This document shows positions 25,864 through 35,591 of a stretch of 64,000 bases of DNA, piece after piece. The notes beneath the pieces are model-generated. The model saw only the letters and a program-made list of their open reading frames with translations, was not told the DNA's origin and did not search any database. This stretch comes from Gammaproteobacteria bacterium (GTDB lineage: Bacteria; Pseudomonadota; Gammaproteobacteria; UBA6429; Thiohalophilaceae). Positions within the stretch are counted from its first letter, which is position 1, and every line of letters begins with the position of its first letter. The position numbers and the translations under genes are program-made. The DNA lies in the NCBI GenBank assembly GCA_029880855.1, contig JAOUNS010000001.1, forward strand, positions 186,001-250,000, read 5' to 3'.

Positions 25864-26559
25864 TTACCCCGCCAGACTCACTGCCGCCTGCCACAGGGTA
25901 TAAAGTCCGAACAGGATCACCAGCAACCCGGCGGCTTGTCGCACCCAGGGCTTCTGCACCAGTTGTTGCATATAGGCGGCAAATATCCCCATGGCCAATA
26001 AATTGGGCAAGGTCCCCAGACCGAAACTCAACATCAGCAAGGCGCCGGCGCCGGCATTGCCGCTCACCAGACTCATGGCCAGTACACTGTAGACCAGTCC
26101 GCAAGGCAACCAGCCCCAGATCATCCCCAACAACAGGGCCTGGGACGGGCGTGTCACGGGCAGTATACGCCGGCCATACGGCTCCAGGCGTTGCCAAAAC
26201 AGGTTACCCGCCTCTTCCACCCGGACCAGCACCCGCCACCAGCCGGAGAGATAAAAACCCAGCAGGATCATGAACAGTCCGGCCGGCACTTGCAGCCAGA
26301 GTTGTATCCGGCGAATGGTCAACAGATCGGTCAACACCGCACCCAGGCCGCCCACGACAGCACCGGCGAGGGTATAGCTCATGATGCGACCCAGATTGTA
26401 AAGCAACAGATAGGGCAGGTTGCTCCTCACCTGCAGGCGTTTTTCCTCCGCAAGGCCCAGACTCAAGACGCCGACAATCCCGCCGCACATACCCACGCAA
26501 TGCACCCCGCCGAGGAAACCGACGACAAACACAGCGAGATGAGAATATGAAATATCCAT
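25864..26559 (-). CDS. SafE/UreH-type membrane protein (DsbD_2-like)
   Basis: This 231-residue protein with about six helices has the motif GGVHCVGMCGG at 17-27 and a second Cys-containing motif WGWLPCGLVYSVL. This 'HCxGMCGG ... PCG' pattern marks the sulfite-exporter TauE/SafE-annotated, UreH-like branch of the DsbD transmembrane family, linked elsewhere to metal transport or cytochrome oxidase biogenesis. No cco genes are present to support that role here. It is convergent with the GGDEF-EAL gene (gap of three bases) and lies just downstream of ampG on the same strand. Confidence 0.8.
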   Translation of the reverse strand: MDISYSHLAVFVVGFLGGVHCVGMCGGIVGVLSLGLAEEKRLQVRSNLPYLLLYNLGRIMSYTLAGAVVGGLGAVLTDLLTIRRIQLWLQVPAGLFMILLGFYLSGWWRVLVRVEEAGNLFWQRLEPYGRRILPVTRPSQALLLGMIWGWLPCGLVYSVLAMSLVSGNAGAGALLMLSFGLGTLPNLLAMGIFAAYMQQLVQKPWVRQAAGLLVILFGLYTLWQAAVSLAG

Positions 26560-26574
26560 CGCAGATCCGCAGAA

Positions 26575-28128
26575 TCAGGAAGTCTGTCGCGCCGGATTCA
26601 TTTTGCGCATCAGATACAGCACCAGCAGAATAGACGGTATCCCCATCAGGGCAGCCACCAGGAAGAAATTGGAATAACCCAGTTGCTGCACCATACTGCC
26701 GGAGTAGCCGCCGATGGTTTTCGGGATCAGGGTCATCAATGAACTGAAGATGGCATACTGGATGGCGGTAAACGAAATATTGGTCAGGCTGGACATATAG
26801 GCGATAAAGGCCGCCGAAGCGATCCCGGCGCTGAGATTATCCGCCGCGATGACAATCGCCAGCCAGAGGGTATCGTTCCCCACCTGCGCCAGCACCATAA
26901 ACAACAGGTTGGTCAAGACAACCAGCACGGCGCCCACCAACAAAATCGGCATCACACCGAAACGGTTGGTGATTGCACCACCGACAAAACCACCCAGGAT
27001 GGTCATGATCACACCGAATACCTTGGTGTAACCGGCAATCTGCGTAATAGTGAAGCCCAGACTCACATAAAACACATTGGTGATCACGCCCAGGACAATA
27101 TCTGAGATACGATACAGACCGATGAGCAGCAGGATCATCACCGCATGTTTGCTATGCCGTCGGAAAAAGTCGACGACGGGGGAAACATAGGTCTCCAGCA
27201 CCATCTCCCGGTTAACCAAACCGGAGTTGGTCGTCACCACCGCAACCACCGCAGCGATCATGAACGCCACCGCAATACGCACAAGCTGACCGAGAAACTT
27301 CGCCAGCACCTCACCGATATAGGGTGACAGGTTGGTACGCAGCCAGGGGCTTGCATCCAGATAAACAAAGGCCGCCACGAATGCTGCCGTGACCACGATA
27401 AACATTCCCAGAAACTGGGCGTAATCGCGGTTGCTGTGAATATGAGAATCGACGGTCTTGTTGCGTTCCGGCTCGCTCACCAGCAAGGTGGTGGCGATGC
27501 CCACTGACATCAACAGGGCCATACACAGGTAGGTATACTGCCATGCCGTATAGGCGTAGCCTGCTTCCCCTTGTCCGAACATGGATGCCAGATAGAGTGA
27601 GCCCGCACCTGAAACCAGCATCCCGATACGATAACCGGCCACGTAGATGGCCGACATGGCGGCCTGCAATTCGGGTGTGGCCGATTCAATACGCAAGGCA
27701 TCAATAACGATATCCTGACTGGCCGAGGAAAACCCGAGAAAGACGACGGCAATGACCACGGCCCGCAATCCATTCGCCGGATCCGCCAGTGAGATCATCA
27801 CAATCGCCGTCACCACCAATGACTGGGTTAGCAACAACCAGCTGCGCCGCCGTCCCAGCATGTCATGCAGTACCGGTATCGGTAACTTGTCGACCAGCGG
27901 CGACCAGACAAACTTGAACGAATAGGCCAGCGCCGCCCAACTGAAATAGGTAATCGTATCAACATCAATCCCGGCCTTGCTCAGCCAGATAGAGAGACTG
28001 GAGAAGATCAGCATAAAGGGCAGCCCGGCCGAAAAGCCGAAAAAAAACATCGTGCGCACACGCGGCTTTAAATAGACCGTCCAGTCGGCAAGCCAGGCCG
28101 GACGGGTCGAGGATGTGAGTTGGGTCAT
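26575..28128 (-). CDS. ampG: AmpG-family muropeptide MFS transporter
   Basis: AmpG imports GlcNAc-anhydroMurNAc peptides for cell-wall recycling. The 517-residue product has 12 or more helices. Its start matches the family closely (YLKPRVRTMFFFGFSAGLPF, LSIWLSKAGID), followed by FVWSPLVDKLPIPVLHDMLGRRRSW and the conserved SASQDIVIDALRIE. Length is typical of AmpG proteins with an extra helix pair in the middle (around residues 230-320). Convergent and adjacent genes give no further clue. The AT-rich region upstream (28129-28321) is shared with the divergent HD-GYP-like gene. Confidence 0.92.
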   Translation of the reverse strand: MTQLTSSTRPAWLADWTVYLKPRVRTMFFFGFSAGLPFMLIFSSLSIWLSKAGIDVDTITYFSWAALAYSFKFVWSPLVDKLPIPVLHDMLGRRRSWLLLTQSLVVTAIVMISLADPANGLRAVVIAVVFLGFSSASQDIVIDALRIESATPELQAAMSAIYVAGYRIGMLVSGAGSLYLASMFGQGEAGYAYTAWQYTYLCMALLMSVGIATTLLVSEPERNKTVDSHIHSNRDYAQFLGMFIVVTAAFVAAFVYLDASPWLRTNLSPYIGEVLAKFLGQLVRIAVAFMIAAVVAVVTTNSGLVNREMVLETYVSPVVDFFRRHSKHAVMILLLIGLYRISDIVLGVITNVFYVSLGFTITQIAGYTKVFGVIMTILGGFVGGAITNRFGVMPILLVGAVLVVLTNLLFMVLAQVGNDTLWLAIVIAADNLSAGIASAAFIAYMSSLTNISFTAIQYAIFSSLMTLIPKTIGGYSGSMVQQLGYSNFFLVAALMGIPSILLVLYLMRKMNPARQTS

Positions 28129-28321
28129 TGCGATTCTTTTATCATTTATTTTTTATTTATCGTACACGCCACACGGGAATGGCCGTGCACATTTTGTGAT
28201 AACCATCCCATTATAGTGATTATTTACTACAAAGTGTGGAACCGGCCGTTGAGCCGCTTCAAGTATCTGTCTTTCGACCCGATAAATATTAGGTAATAGC
28301 GGTATTTGACGGAGACTTGCC

Positions 28322-29425
28322 ATGAGCGACCTGGTGCGTATCACCTGGGATGATTTACAACTGGGGAAAGCCCTGCCCTGGAATATATATGATCAAAACA
28401 ACAAGTTGTTGTTAAGCGCCGGTCATATCATTACCAGCAAGGAGACCATGGATAACCTGCGCCAGTATGTGTTGTATCGCAATGAACTGGATCATCAACA
28501 CGGCCGTCGCAACAAGCAGAAAAAGTGCAATCCGTTTACCGAAGCGGAAAAACTGCTCACCCGTATCGGTCATCTGTTTGGCGAGATCGAAGCCGGTAAC
28601 CCGACCGCCGGGGAACTCGCCGGCCGTCTGGCGGCGGATTTGCTGCACCAGTGCCGGATAGAACCGGAAGCCTGTCTGGCCGTATTGCGTGTCCCGAATT
28701 CCTGGCCCTACAGCCTGTACTATACCCTGCAACGGGCGATCATCAGTGCCATGCTGGTGATTCGGGAAGATGTGTATATGGAAGAGGAGATCGAGATCGT
28801 ATCCGCTGCACTGACTTTCAATGTGGGGATGTACACGATACAGGATGAGATCCGCCGACAAATGCGCTTCCCCTCCGACGAACAACAATATGTCATCGAC
28901 CACTATCCGCTGAAAAGCGCCACCCTGCTCAAGGCCGCCGGCATCACCAACACACATTGGCTGGAGATCGTGCAGCAACACAAGGCGGTGGAAAAAGGTG
29001 ATATTGATGCCGGGGAAACCTGCGATGGTACAGTCCTGCTCGCAACAGCGGATCACTATTGTGAAGTCATGAATGGTTCGGCCTATTGGCAACCGGCCTC
29101 ACTCGCCGACGCCATCGACAAGTTCTTCGGTTTCTCACCTCTGGCGGGGCATCACTTCGTCAAGTTGTTGTTTGAAGTATTGACGGTCTATCCGCCCGGT
29201 AGTTTTGTCAAACTGACCAACGGCGAAACCGCCATTGTTGTGCAACGCGGCAAACAGGACCCGATGCAACCTGTATTGAAAAGTATTACCGGTCCCACCG
29301 GTAATCGTTATGCCAACCCCCTGTTGCGTGATTGCCATGTCAATGATTATGTCATTGACGGCTTTACCGAGTTTGAACAGCAGGAGGTACTGAACTACAG
29401 CCGGCTTTGGGGTTACGTAAAGTAA
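28322..29425 (+). CDS. Degenerate HD-GYP-type protein
   Basis: The 367-residue soluble protein has the architecture of HD-GYP c-di-GMP phosphodiesterases. An N-terminal segment (WDDLQLGKALPWNIYDQNNKL) resembles the domain that often precedes HD-GYP. A helical core follows, then the characteristic C-terminus LTVYPPGSFVKLTNGETAIVV. The metal ligands are gone: the HDIGK position reads FNVGMYTIQDE, and the QHHE position reads QQHKAVEKG. It is thus probably a non-catalytic binding or scaffold protein. GGAG precedes the start. A single-domain receiver follows after 120 bases, the likely partner. Confidence 0.75.
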   Translation: MSDLVRITWDDLQLGKALPWNIYDQNNKLLLSAGHIITSKETMDNLRQYVLYRNELDHQHGRRNKQKKCNPFTEAEKLLTRIGHLFGEIEAGNPTAGELAGRLAADLLHQCRIEPEACLAVLRVPNSWPYSLYYTLQRAIISAMLVIREDVYMEEEIEIVSAALTFNVGMYTIQDEIRRQMRFPSDEQQYVIDHYPLKSATLLKAAGITNTHWLEIVQQHKAVEKGDIDAGETCDGTVLLATADHYCEVMNGSAYWQPASLADAIDKFFGFSPLAGHHFVKLLFEVLTVYPPGSFVKLTNGETAIVVQRGKQDPMQPVLKSITGPTGNRYANPLLRDCHVNDYVIDGFTEFEQQEVLNYSRLWGYVK

Positions 29426-29545
29426 CCGGTTCCTGATATCTACTGCTTTTTTACCATCTTCGTTGTGGCTTTTGCCACTTAATTTCGCGGCTGTTTTTTT
29501 CCATCTCATTGCCGCTACAAAAGCAGGCCCCTCTGAGAGAAATTC

Positions 29546-29929
29546 ATGCCCAGTCCGCTCAAAATCATGATCGTCGACGACGCAACCAGTATGCGTAACC
29601 TGTTGAAAGCCGCCCTGCTCAATGCCGGGTTTGAAGAGTTTGTCGAAGCCGATAACGGTCAGCAGGCCCTGAATTTACTTCGGCAGGAGAAGGTCCATCT
29701 GGTGATTTGTGATCTGGATATGCCCAAAGTGGATGGCATGACAGTGTTACAGGCGATGCGGAATGACGCTGCGCTGAAGGGCATCCCTTTTATCATGGTC
29801 AGTGCGATCTCCAGCGCGGACAAGGTGATCCAGGTCATCGAGGAAGGGGTCAACGACTACATTATCAAACCCATCAAACCCGAGTCCTTTGTGCGGCGGG
29901 TCAAGGACGTATTAAAAGAGAAGAACTAA
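29546..29929 (+). CDS. Single-domain response regulator (CheY-like)
   Basis: This 127-residue stand-alone receiver has D11-D12, phospho-acceptor D56 (ICDLDMP), S85 (MVSA) and K107 (IIKPIK): a complete active site. There is no output domain, so it must act by protein contact. The preceding degenerate HD-GYP gene in the same direction is the obvious candidate partner. It may be transcribed on its own from the 120-base gap. Its stop codon interlocks with that of rimO on the other strand (CTAA, four shared bases). Confidence 0.92.
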   Translation: MPSPLKIMIVDDATSMRNLLKAALLNAGFEEFVEADNGQQALNLLRQEKVHLVICDLDMPKVDGMTVLQAMRNDAALKGIPFIMVSAISSADKVIQVIEEGVNDYIIKPIKPESFVRRVKDVLKEKN

Positions 29930-31248
29930 TCCACCAAACGGGCATAGAGGTCATGTTCATCACTGCCGATGATCTCCACCTCGGCAAACTCACCCGTTTC
30001 AAGCTCAAATTCATTTTCAATAAAGACCACACCGTCCACTTCCGGCGCGTCGGCCTTGCTGCGAGCGATGGTCCCGTACTCGTCCGTCCCGTCAATCAGG
30101 ACCGTCAGTCGCTGACCGACCTTGCCGGCCAGTTTATCGGCACTGATCGCCGCCTGTACCTGCATAAACTCTTCCAGCCGATCCGCCTTTTCACGTTCCG
30201 ACACGGGATTGGCCAATTCATTGGCCCTGGCCCCCTCTACCGGCGAATAGGCAAAGGCCCCGACCCGATCCAGCTGCGCCTCACGCATAAAGTCCAGCAA
30301 CTGTTCGAAGTCCTGTTCTGTCTCGCCGGGGAAACCGACAATAAAGGTGCTGCGCAGGGTGATATCGGGACAGGCCGCACGCCAGGCCTCAATACGTCGC
30401 AGCACGTTTTCACTGTCACCGGGACGCTTCATTGCCTTCAGAATAGTCGGGCTGGCGTGCTGCAGCGGGACATCCAGATACGGCAGGATGCGGCCTTCCG
30501 CCATCAGGGGGATCACCTCATCTACATGGGGGTATGGATATACATAATGCAGGCGCACCCAGGCATCCAGTTCACCCAGAGCGGCGGCCAGTTCATTGAA
30601 GCGGGTCTTCAATGGACGCCCGCCCCAGAAGTCCGTGCGGTATTTCACATCCACGCCATAGGCGCTGGTATCCTGCGACACCACCAGCAGTTCACGCACC
30701 CCGGCCTCCACCAGACTGTGGGCCTCCTGCATTACCTCACCGATGGGACGCGAAACCAGATCACCGCGCAGGGCCGGAATGATGCAAAAGGTACAGCGGT
30801 GGTTGCAGCCCTCGGCGATCTTCAAATAGGCATAATGGCGGGGAGTCAGCTTGATTCCGCCAGGCGGTATCAGGCTGGTATAGGGATCATGCTCGGGCGG
30901 CAGTTGCGCATGCACCGCCGCCATCACCTCTTCCAAAGCGTGGGGACCGGTCACCGCCAGAACATTGGGATGGGTTTCCCGCACGATATCGCCCTTCGCC
31001 CCCAGGCAACCTGTCACGATGACCTTGCCGTTTTCCTGCAGGGCTTCACCGATGGTCTCCAGTGACTCAGCCACCGCATCATCGATAAAGCCACAGGTAT
31101 TGACGATAACCAGACCGGCCTCATCATACTGACTGACAAACTCATACCCCTCGGCCCGCAACCGCGTCAGGATCCGTTCCGAATCCACCGTAGCCTTGGG
31201 GCACCCCAGGCTGACAAAACCAATCTTGTGTGACACGCCGGACACCAC
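29926..31248 (-). CDS. rimO: Ribosomal protein S12 methylthiotransferase RimO
   Basis: RimO is a radical-SAM enzyme with two Fe-S clusters that adds a methylthio group to Asp89 of ribosomal protein S12. The 440-residue product has the N-terminal MTTase domain with cluster cysteines ([27 protein letters not shown]), the radical-SAM motif [11 protein letters not shown] and a C-terminal TRAM domain with [10 protein letters not shown]. RimO rather than MiaB is indicated by [12 protein letters not shown] and DLVSRP. It overlaps the receiver gene stop by four bases and is otherwise a single gene. Confidence 0.96.
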   Translation of the reverse strand: MVSGVSHKIGFVSLGCPKATVDSERILTRLRAEGYEFVSQYDEAGLVIVNTCGFIDDAVAESLETIGEALQENGKVIVTGCLGAKGDIVRETHPNVLAVTGPHALEEVMAAVHAQLPPEHDPYTSLIPPGGIKLTPRHYAYLKIAEGCNHRCTFCIIPALRGDLVSRPIGEVMQEAHSLVEAGVRELLVVSQDTSAYGVDVKYRTDFWGGRPLKTRFNELAAALGELDAWVRLHYVYPYPHVDEVIPLMAEGRILPYLDVPLQHASPTILKAMKRPGDSENVLRRIEAWRAACPDITLRSTFIVGFPGETEQDFEQLLDFMREAQLDRVGAFAYSPVEGARANELANPVSEREKADRLEEFMQVQAAISADKLAGKVGQRLTVLIDGTDEYGTIARSKADAPEVDGVVFIENEFELETGEFAEVEIIGSDEHDLYARLVD

Positions 31249-31479
31249 CCTCTATATGGAAAACCAGGCCTATACCGCCCTGCAACTCCGGCCCTGGGCC
31301 GCGAGGTGGCTATTCTCGCTGTTCATACCAAGAAAGCAAGCTTTCAGACCAAAACCCTGACCGATCCTCAGGTCAAAGGTGAACCCCATCATGAATAACC
31401 GCTATTGATCATTAAAAAACCGCTCAAAATGACGATAAATGCCCATGAGGGGAAGAACTCACCATAAACGGGGAATGAC

Positions 31480-31881
31480 ATGCCACATAAAATCCTGGTG
31501 GTCGACAGCGCCGAATCCACACGTCACTTTACCCGCTATGTGCTGACCAACGTCGGTTTCCGGGTTACTTCCGTCACCAACGCCAGGGATGCCCTGGAAC
31601 TGGTGTCTGAAGAGAGCTTCGCCGCCATCATTACGGATGTCCTCAATGAGGAGTTCGAAGGCATCGAGATGGTACAAAAAATCCGCTCTGTTGATGGTTT
31701 TGAAACACTTCCCATTCTGATGATCACACTCTGCAATCTGGAGTCCGCCAAACAGCAGGCCGAGGCGGCCGGTGTTACTGCGTGGTTCACCAAACCGGTG
31801 CCCGCCAAAAAACTGGTGGAGATCATCAAGGACGTCTGCGCCGACATGGATGACGATGAAGATATCCCCATGCTGTATTAG
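31480..31881 (+). CDS. Single-domain response regulator with altered acidic pocket
   Basis: The 133-residue receiver has phospho-acceptor D53 (IITDVLNEE), T83 and K105 (FTKPVP). The usual Asp pair near the N-terminus is reduced to one: ILVVDSAES, D9 then Ser10. Metal binding and phosphorylation may thus be weakened or altered. The tail is very acidic (ADMDDDEDIPMLY). No output domain exists. It sits between rimO (divergent) and another receiver gene, 277 bases apart on the same strand. Confidence 0.85.
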   Translation: MPHKILVVDSAESTRHFTRYVLTNVGFRVTSVTNARDALELVSEESFAAIITDVLNEEFEGIEMVQKIRSVDGFETLPILMITLCNLESAKQQAEAAGVTAWFTKPVPAKKLVEIIKDVCADMDDDEDIPMLY

Positions 31882-32157
31882 GTATCTTTTCCGCTGACTT
31901 TCCGTGCTATCGGAATGGCCGCCCTGTGACAGACTTGGCAATACCCGGCTCAAGTTACCACCCCGCCCCCACTCTCTGACATAATTCAATTGATAATCAA
32001 CTAGATAGCAAAAAACCCGGATTTGCGATCCCATTCTCACTACAAATATTCTGGTCTTTACATCGCCCCGCCATCTGCCAATATTCATTACAACAAAGAC
32101 ATTCGAGACGGCATAAAAACCGTTCCCGACATAACAACAGACAACCGGAGGTGCATC

Positions 32158-32529
32158 ATGAAAAACGCGGCAACAGCACTGATCGTGGACGACTCACCAT
32201 CCATGCGCCTGGTTCTGCGCATTACCTTGCAGAATGCAGGCTATGAGGTCACCGAGGCGAGCAACGGCCGGGAGGCACTGGCGTCCGCCGCCAGGCAAAA
32301 ATTTGATTTTGTGATCACCGATCTGAATATGCCGGAGATGGATGGCGTTGAACTGGTCAAGGCCTTGCGTGCCGATTCCAGCTATCGGTTCACACCAATC
32401 CTGACCCTGACCAACGCGAATGCAGAATTGAAAAAACAACAGGTGCGCGATGCCGGCGCCACCGGCTGGATCCAGAAGCCGTTTGAACCGGGCAGTCTGG
32501 TCAATGTACTGAACAAGGTTGCGGCATAA
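32158..32529 (+). CDS. Single-domain response regulator (CheY-like)
   Basis: The product has 123 residues from the ATG at 32158, chosen because GGAGG stands just upstream; a longer frame to 32023 reads through the leader. Receiver residues are complete: D11-D12, D55 (ITDLNMPEMDG), T84 and K107 (WIQKPFE). The sequence is close to CheY-type regulators that act with chemotaxis-like kinases or polar motility systems. No kinase gene is nearby. It is the third separate receiver gene in 3 kb. Confidence 0.9.
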   Translation: MKNAATALIVDDSPSMRLVLRITLQNAGYEVTEASNGREALASAARQKFDFVITDLNMPEMDGVELVKALRADSSYRFTPILTLTNANAELKKQQVRDAGATGWIQKPFEPGSLVNVLNKVAA

Positions 32530-32545
32530 CCAACAAGAAGAGCTG

Positions 32546-32594
32546 AACAGTGATCCCGACCCTGACCCACTCCTGCATAAACGGGATCGCTGTT
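32546..32594. terminator. Hairpin between convergent genes
   Basis: AACAGTGATCCCG (32546-32558) pairs with CGGGATCGCTGTT (32582-32594), 13 pairs including one G-T. The right arm reaches the stop codon of the exonuclease gene. No T-run follows on either strand, so termination here is plausible but not secure. Confidence 0.4.
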
Positions 32595-33367
32595 TAAAGC
32601 TCCACTGCATAATCCATGATCAAGGGCGCATGATCGGAAAACTTCTTGTCCTTATAAATCCGCGCCGCCAACACCTTGTCTTGCAAACCCGGCGTAATGA
32701 TCTGGTAATCGATCCGCCAACCCACGTTCTTGGCATAGGCCTGCCCCCGGTTTGACCACCAGGTATACTGCTCCGGCCGCTCATCCACCACGCGAAAGGC
32801 GTCCACCCAGCCGGTTTCATCAAACAGCTTGTCCATCCAGGCCCGCTCCGGCGGGGTACAGCCTGAGGTCTTCTGGTTGCTCTTGAAGTTGCGAATATCG
32901 ATCTCTTTGTGGATGGTGTTCCAGTCACCGGTAATGATGTACTCACGCTTTTTACGGCGCATGGTCGCCAGTTCTTCCAGAAACTTGTCCATAAAACGCA
33001 GTTTGTTGGCGTGGCGCTCTTCACTCGCGGAGCCGGACGGCAGATACAATGACGCCACACTCAGGTTACCGAAGTCAGCCTGGATATAGCGCCCCTCGGT
33101 ATCCACATGATCCCAGCCCAACCCGTAATGCACTTCATCCGGCTCCTTGCGACAATACAGCGCCGTACCGCTATAGCCCTTCTTCTGCGCATCAAAGTAG
33201 TAACAGTGAAACCCGTTGGGGCAGAATATCTTTGGATCGAGCTGGTGCTCCTGGGCCTTGGTCTCCTGAATACAGACCACATCGGCCTTCTGGCGGGCCA
33301 GCCACTGGAAGAACCCCTTGCTCTCGGCTGAACGGATCCCGTTGACGTTCGCAGTTATCACACGCAT
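32594..33367 (-). CDS. xthA: Exonuclease III family protein, Crc-like but catalytically intact
   Basis: The product has 257 residues from the ATG at 33367; longer frames run antisense through pyrE. The EEP-fold active site is complete: N9, E35 (QETKA), D148-x-N150 (GDWN), D220 (RIDYQ), D245-H246 (SDHAP). It should act as an AP endonuclease and 3'-5' exonuclease in DNA repair. The sequence also matches Pseudomonas Crc at non-catalytic landmarks ([41 protein letters not shown]). Crc is likewise encoded beside pyrE but has lost those catalytic residues. Here pyrE is divergent, 66 bases away. Confidence 0.93.
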   Translation of the reverse strand: MRVITANVNGIRSAESKGFFQWLARQKADVVCIQETKAQEHQLDPKIFCPNGFHCYYFDAQKKGYSGTALYCRKEPDEVHYGLGWDHVDTEGRYIQADFGNLSVASLYLPSGSASEERHANKLRFMDKFLEELATMRRKKREYIITGDWNTIHKEIDIRNFKSNQKTSGCTPPERAWMDKLFDETGWVDAFRVVDERPEQYTWWSNRGQAYAKNVGWRIDYQIITPGLQDKVLAARIYKDKKFSDHAPLIMDYAVEL

Positions 33368-33433
33368 GGTCTGAACCTGATTCCCAAAAGGGTGTATCAT
33401 ACCGGACCCCGAACCAATTTGAAGACCAGGCCC

Positions 33434-34078
33434 ATGAAGGATTACCAAAAAGAATTTATTAATCTTGCCATCGAAACCAATGTACTGCGCTTTGGTGAGT
33501 TCACCCTCAAATCGGGCCGTATCAGCCCCTACTTCTTCAATGCCGGCCTGTTCAATACCGGCCGCTTGCTGGCCAAATTGGGCAAGTACTATGCCGATGC
33601 CATCGTCGACAGCAGTGTGGGCTTTGATGTGCTGTTCGGCCCGGCCTACAAGGGCATCCCGCTGGGTACCGCGACCGCCGTGGCCATGTTTGAACATCAC
33701 GGCCGCAATATCCCCTTCAGCTTCAACCGTAAAGAGGCCAAGGATCACGGTGAAGGCGGCAACATCGTCGGCAGCCCGCTGATTGACCGGGTGCTGATTA
33801 TTGACGACGTAATCACCGCCGGCACCGCTATCCGCGAGTCCATGGACATCATCGCGGCGGCAGGCGCCAAACCGGCGGGGGTGGTGATAGCCCTGGACCG
33901 ACAGGAAAAAGGTCGCGGTGAACTCTCCGCCATCCAGGAAGTGGAACAGAACTATGGCATTCCCGTGTTCAGTATTATCAAACTCGCAGACCTCATTGAA
34001 TACCTGAAAGAAGATGAACGGATGGCGCAACACCTCCAGGCCGTGCGGGCGTATCGCAAGGAATACGGAATTTCATAA
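33434..34078 (+). CDS. pyrE: Orotate phosphoribosyltransferase
   Basis: PyrE joins orotate to PRPP in pyrimidine synthesis. The product has 214 residues from the ATG at 33434 ([10 protein letters not shown]), the family's usual start; the longer frame begins in the promoter region. It shows [42 protein letters not shown] and the PRPP loop [17 protein letters not shown]. The divergent gap to the exonuclease gene has a TATCAT hexamer at 33395-33400 that may be its -10. Confidence 0.96.
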   Translation: MKDYQKEFINLAIETNVLRFGEFTLKSGRISPYFFNAGLFNTGRLLAKLGKYYADAIVDSSVGFDVLFGPAYKGIPLGTATAVAMFEHHGRNIPFSFNRKEAKDHGEGGNIVGSPLIDRVLIIDDVITAGTAIRESMDIIAAAGAKPAGVVIALDRQEKGRGELSAIQEVEQNYGIPVFSIIKLADLIEYLKEDERMAQHLQAVRAYRKEYGIS

Positions 34079-34093
34079 CGAAGGATCGACTGT

Positions 34094-34675
34094 ATGTATA
34101 TCGTCCATGGCACCAAAACAGGCAAGCTGGTTGATTTTGGCCCGACCCTGCCCATCACCTGCCCGGCATGTGAGAACAAAACCTGGTGGAACCTGCAGCA
34201 ACAGAGAATATGGTTTACGCTCTATTTCATACCGGTGTTCCCTGCCTTTACCAACTATACACTCGAGTGTGAAGCATGCGGCATCAACCTGGAACTTCAT
34301 GGTAAAGAGGGCAAGCGAGCAATTGCGTTACAAAAACAAGCTCGCCTTTATCAGGACAACCAGTTGTCCAGTTCCGAACTTGAAACAGCCATAACCAAAT
34401 CCGGGCTCATGAAACGCGCCATGGCTGTTATACCCAAAGATGTCAACTATGATGAAAATGCCGAATGGACCAGCCTGAATGATGAACTTGTCGAAGCCAT
34501 TGAATTGGGAAATTACCGGCCAAAAGACGCAGCAGACCAAATAGCACAGCTGTTGGTTTCCGGTATCAACATCAATGCGCGCAACAAAAATAACAAGACC
34601 GCACTCGACATGGCGAAGTACCATGAAGTACCCAATGCCATCATCCAACAACTGCAAGAAGCCGGAGCCAAATAA
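34094..34675 (+). CDS. Zinc-ribbon protein with ankyrin-like C-terminus
   Basis: This 193-residue protein begins 15 bases after pyrE. Residues 20-65 form a zinc-ribbon with CPAC (C23, C26) and CEAC (C59, C62); the stretch between them is hydrophobic (WFTLYFIPVFPAFTNY) and may lie on a membrane. The last 60 residues look like an ankyrin unit: LVSGININARNKNNKTALDMAKYHE, AIIQQLQEAGAK. No enzymatic motif is seen. This combination is an uncommon small family of unknown role. It could be co-transcribed with pyrE. Confidence 0.65.
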   Translation: MYIVHGTKTGKLVDFGPTLPITCPACENKTWWNLQQQRIWFTLYFIPVFPAFTNYTLECEACGINLELHGKEGKRAIALQKQARLYQDNQLSSSELETAITKSGLMKRAMAVIPKDVNYDENAEWTSLNDELVEAIELGNYRPKDAADQIAQLLVSGININARNKNNKTALDMAKYHEVPNAIIQQLQEAGAK

Positions 34676-34842
34676 ACCACGGTGGGTTTATACCACTTTC
34701 ACGGCTTGTGCCTGAGTTAACATGGATAACACAGCGCCCATCCATGATGGTGAATATTGAGTGAAAATAGTCCATGCTGCACACAAGATTCACTCGATTC
34801 TGCAGAACATCAAATCATCATGATTGAAGGGAGTTAGCAACC

Positions 34843-35379
34843 ATGCACAACAAAACGATCTTCAGGCAGGAATGGGAGCTGTACCTGAAACGTGAACTGG
34901 ACTTCACGGTGACAACCGCTGCCGTGCAATTACCGTTGCAACAACAGCCGGCCGTATCCGAGCAAGACAGACAGCTCTCCATTCACGAGCGATTGGCCCG
35001 GATACAAAAGCCGCAATACAAGTCTGTCCTGATTGTCGGTTTTAAAGGTGAATACAAATTCGGCAGTGAGGGACGCCCGGCCGCCCTGTTTATGCATACC
35101 ATCACCGCCGCCGCGATCGGTCTGGTGAAAACCAACGGCCTGTTGTTTGACTTCAGCGCCTTGCACTATGAACACGGTGATAATCTCTCCGTCGTGATCC
35201 GTTTCCCCAAAGAAAGGCTGGGGGATGACTTTCCGGTCGGCGTGGTCTATTCCCCTGCCTGTGCCCCGGGTATCAAGGGTCTGTTTGAATTTGCAAACCT
35301 GCACGACAACTTTTTTTTGTATGACAGTCTGGACACCGGTATCAATGAGATACTGAACACCCTGCCGGACTCAGTCTGA
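34843..35379 (+). CDS. Hypothetical protein
   Basis: The 178-residue soluble protein has no signal peptide or membrane helix; GAAGGGAG precedes the start. The N-terminal 60 residues are polar and Gln-rich (QLPLQQQPAVSEQDRQ). The C-terminal 120 residues look like a compact alpha/beta domain: YKSVLIVGFKGEYKFGSEGR, HTITAAAIGLVKTNGLLFDFSALHY, SVVIRFPKERLGDDFPVGVVY. The layout has a faint likeness to a STAS-type domain ('LLFDFSALHY'), but I do not claim it. Function unknown. Confidence 0.55.
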   Translation: MHNKTIFRQEWELYLKRELDFTVTTAAVQLPLQQQPAVSEQDRQLSIHERLARIQKPQYKSVLIVGFKGEYKFGSEGRPAALFMHTITAAAIGLVKTNGLLFDFSALHYEHGDNLSVVIRFPKERLGDDFPVGVVYSPACAPGIKGLFEFANLHDNFFLYDSLDTGINEILNTLPDSV

Positions 35380-35591
35380 TATAGCGCAATACCGGCTCAA
35401 TCCGTTACTCATCAGGCGGAAATCCCGCAGACAGCCGGTCTGCACACGGCCGATCCCGCCATTTAATTTTCCTGTCAACCGGTTATTTTTCTCTTTTCAT
35501 TGATATAATAGCGACTATTCCGGTAACGCAACTTATTGATTTCCTGATATACCGAACCAATCTTCCATTTTTCATCAGTCGGATCACCGCC

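Noticed and set aside
29953-31065. Plus-strand open frame of 370 codons
   Set aside because: It lies antisense to rimO, whose protein is unmistakable; the antisense frame has repetitive His/Gly/Gln-rich composition typical of a shadow.
33368-34033. N-terminal extension of the exonuclease to a 479-residue protein
   Set aside because: The extension is antisense to pyrE; the family start [10 protein letters not shown] is at 33367.
35504-35509. TATAAT before the secreted orphan at 35592
   Set aside because: No matching -35 element within the usual spacing; listed only as a possible -10.
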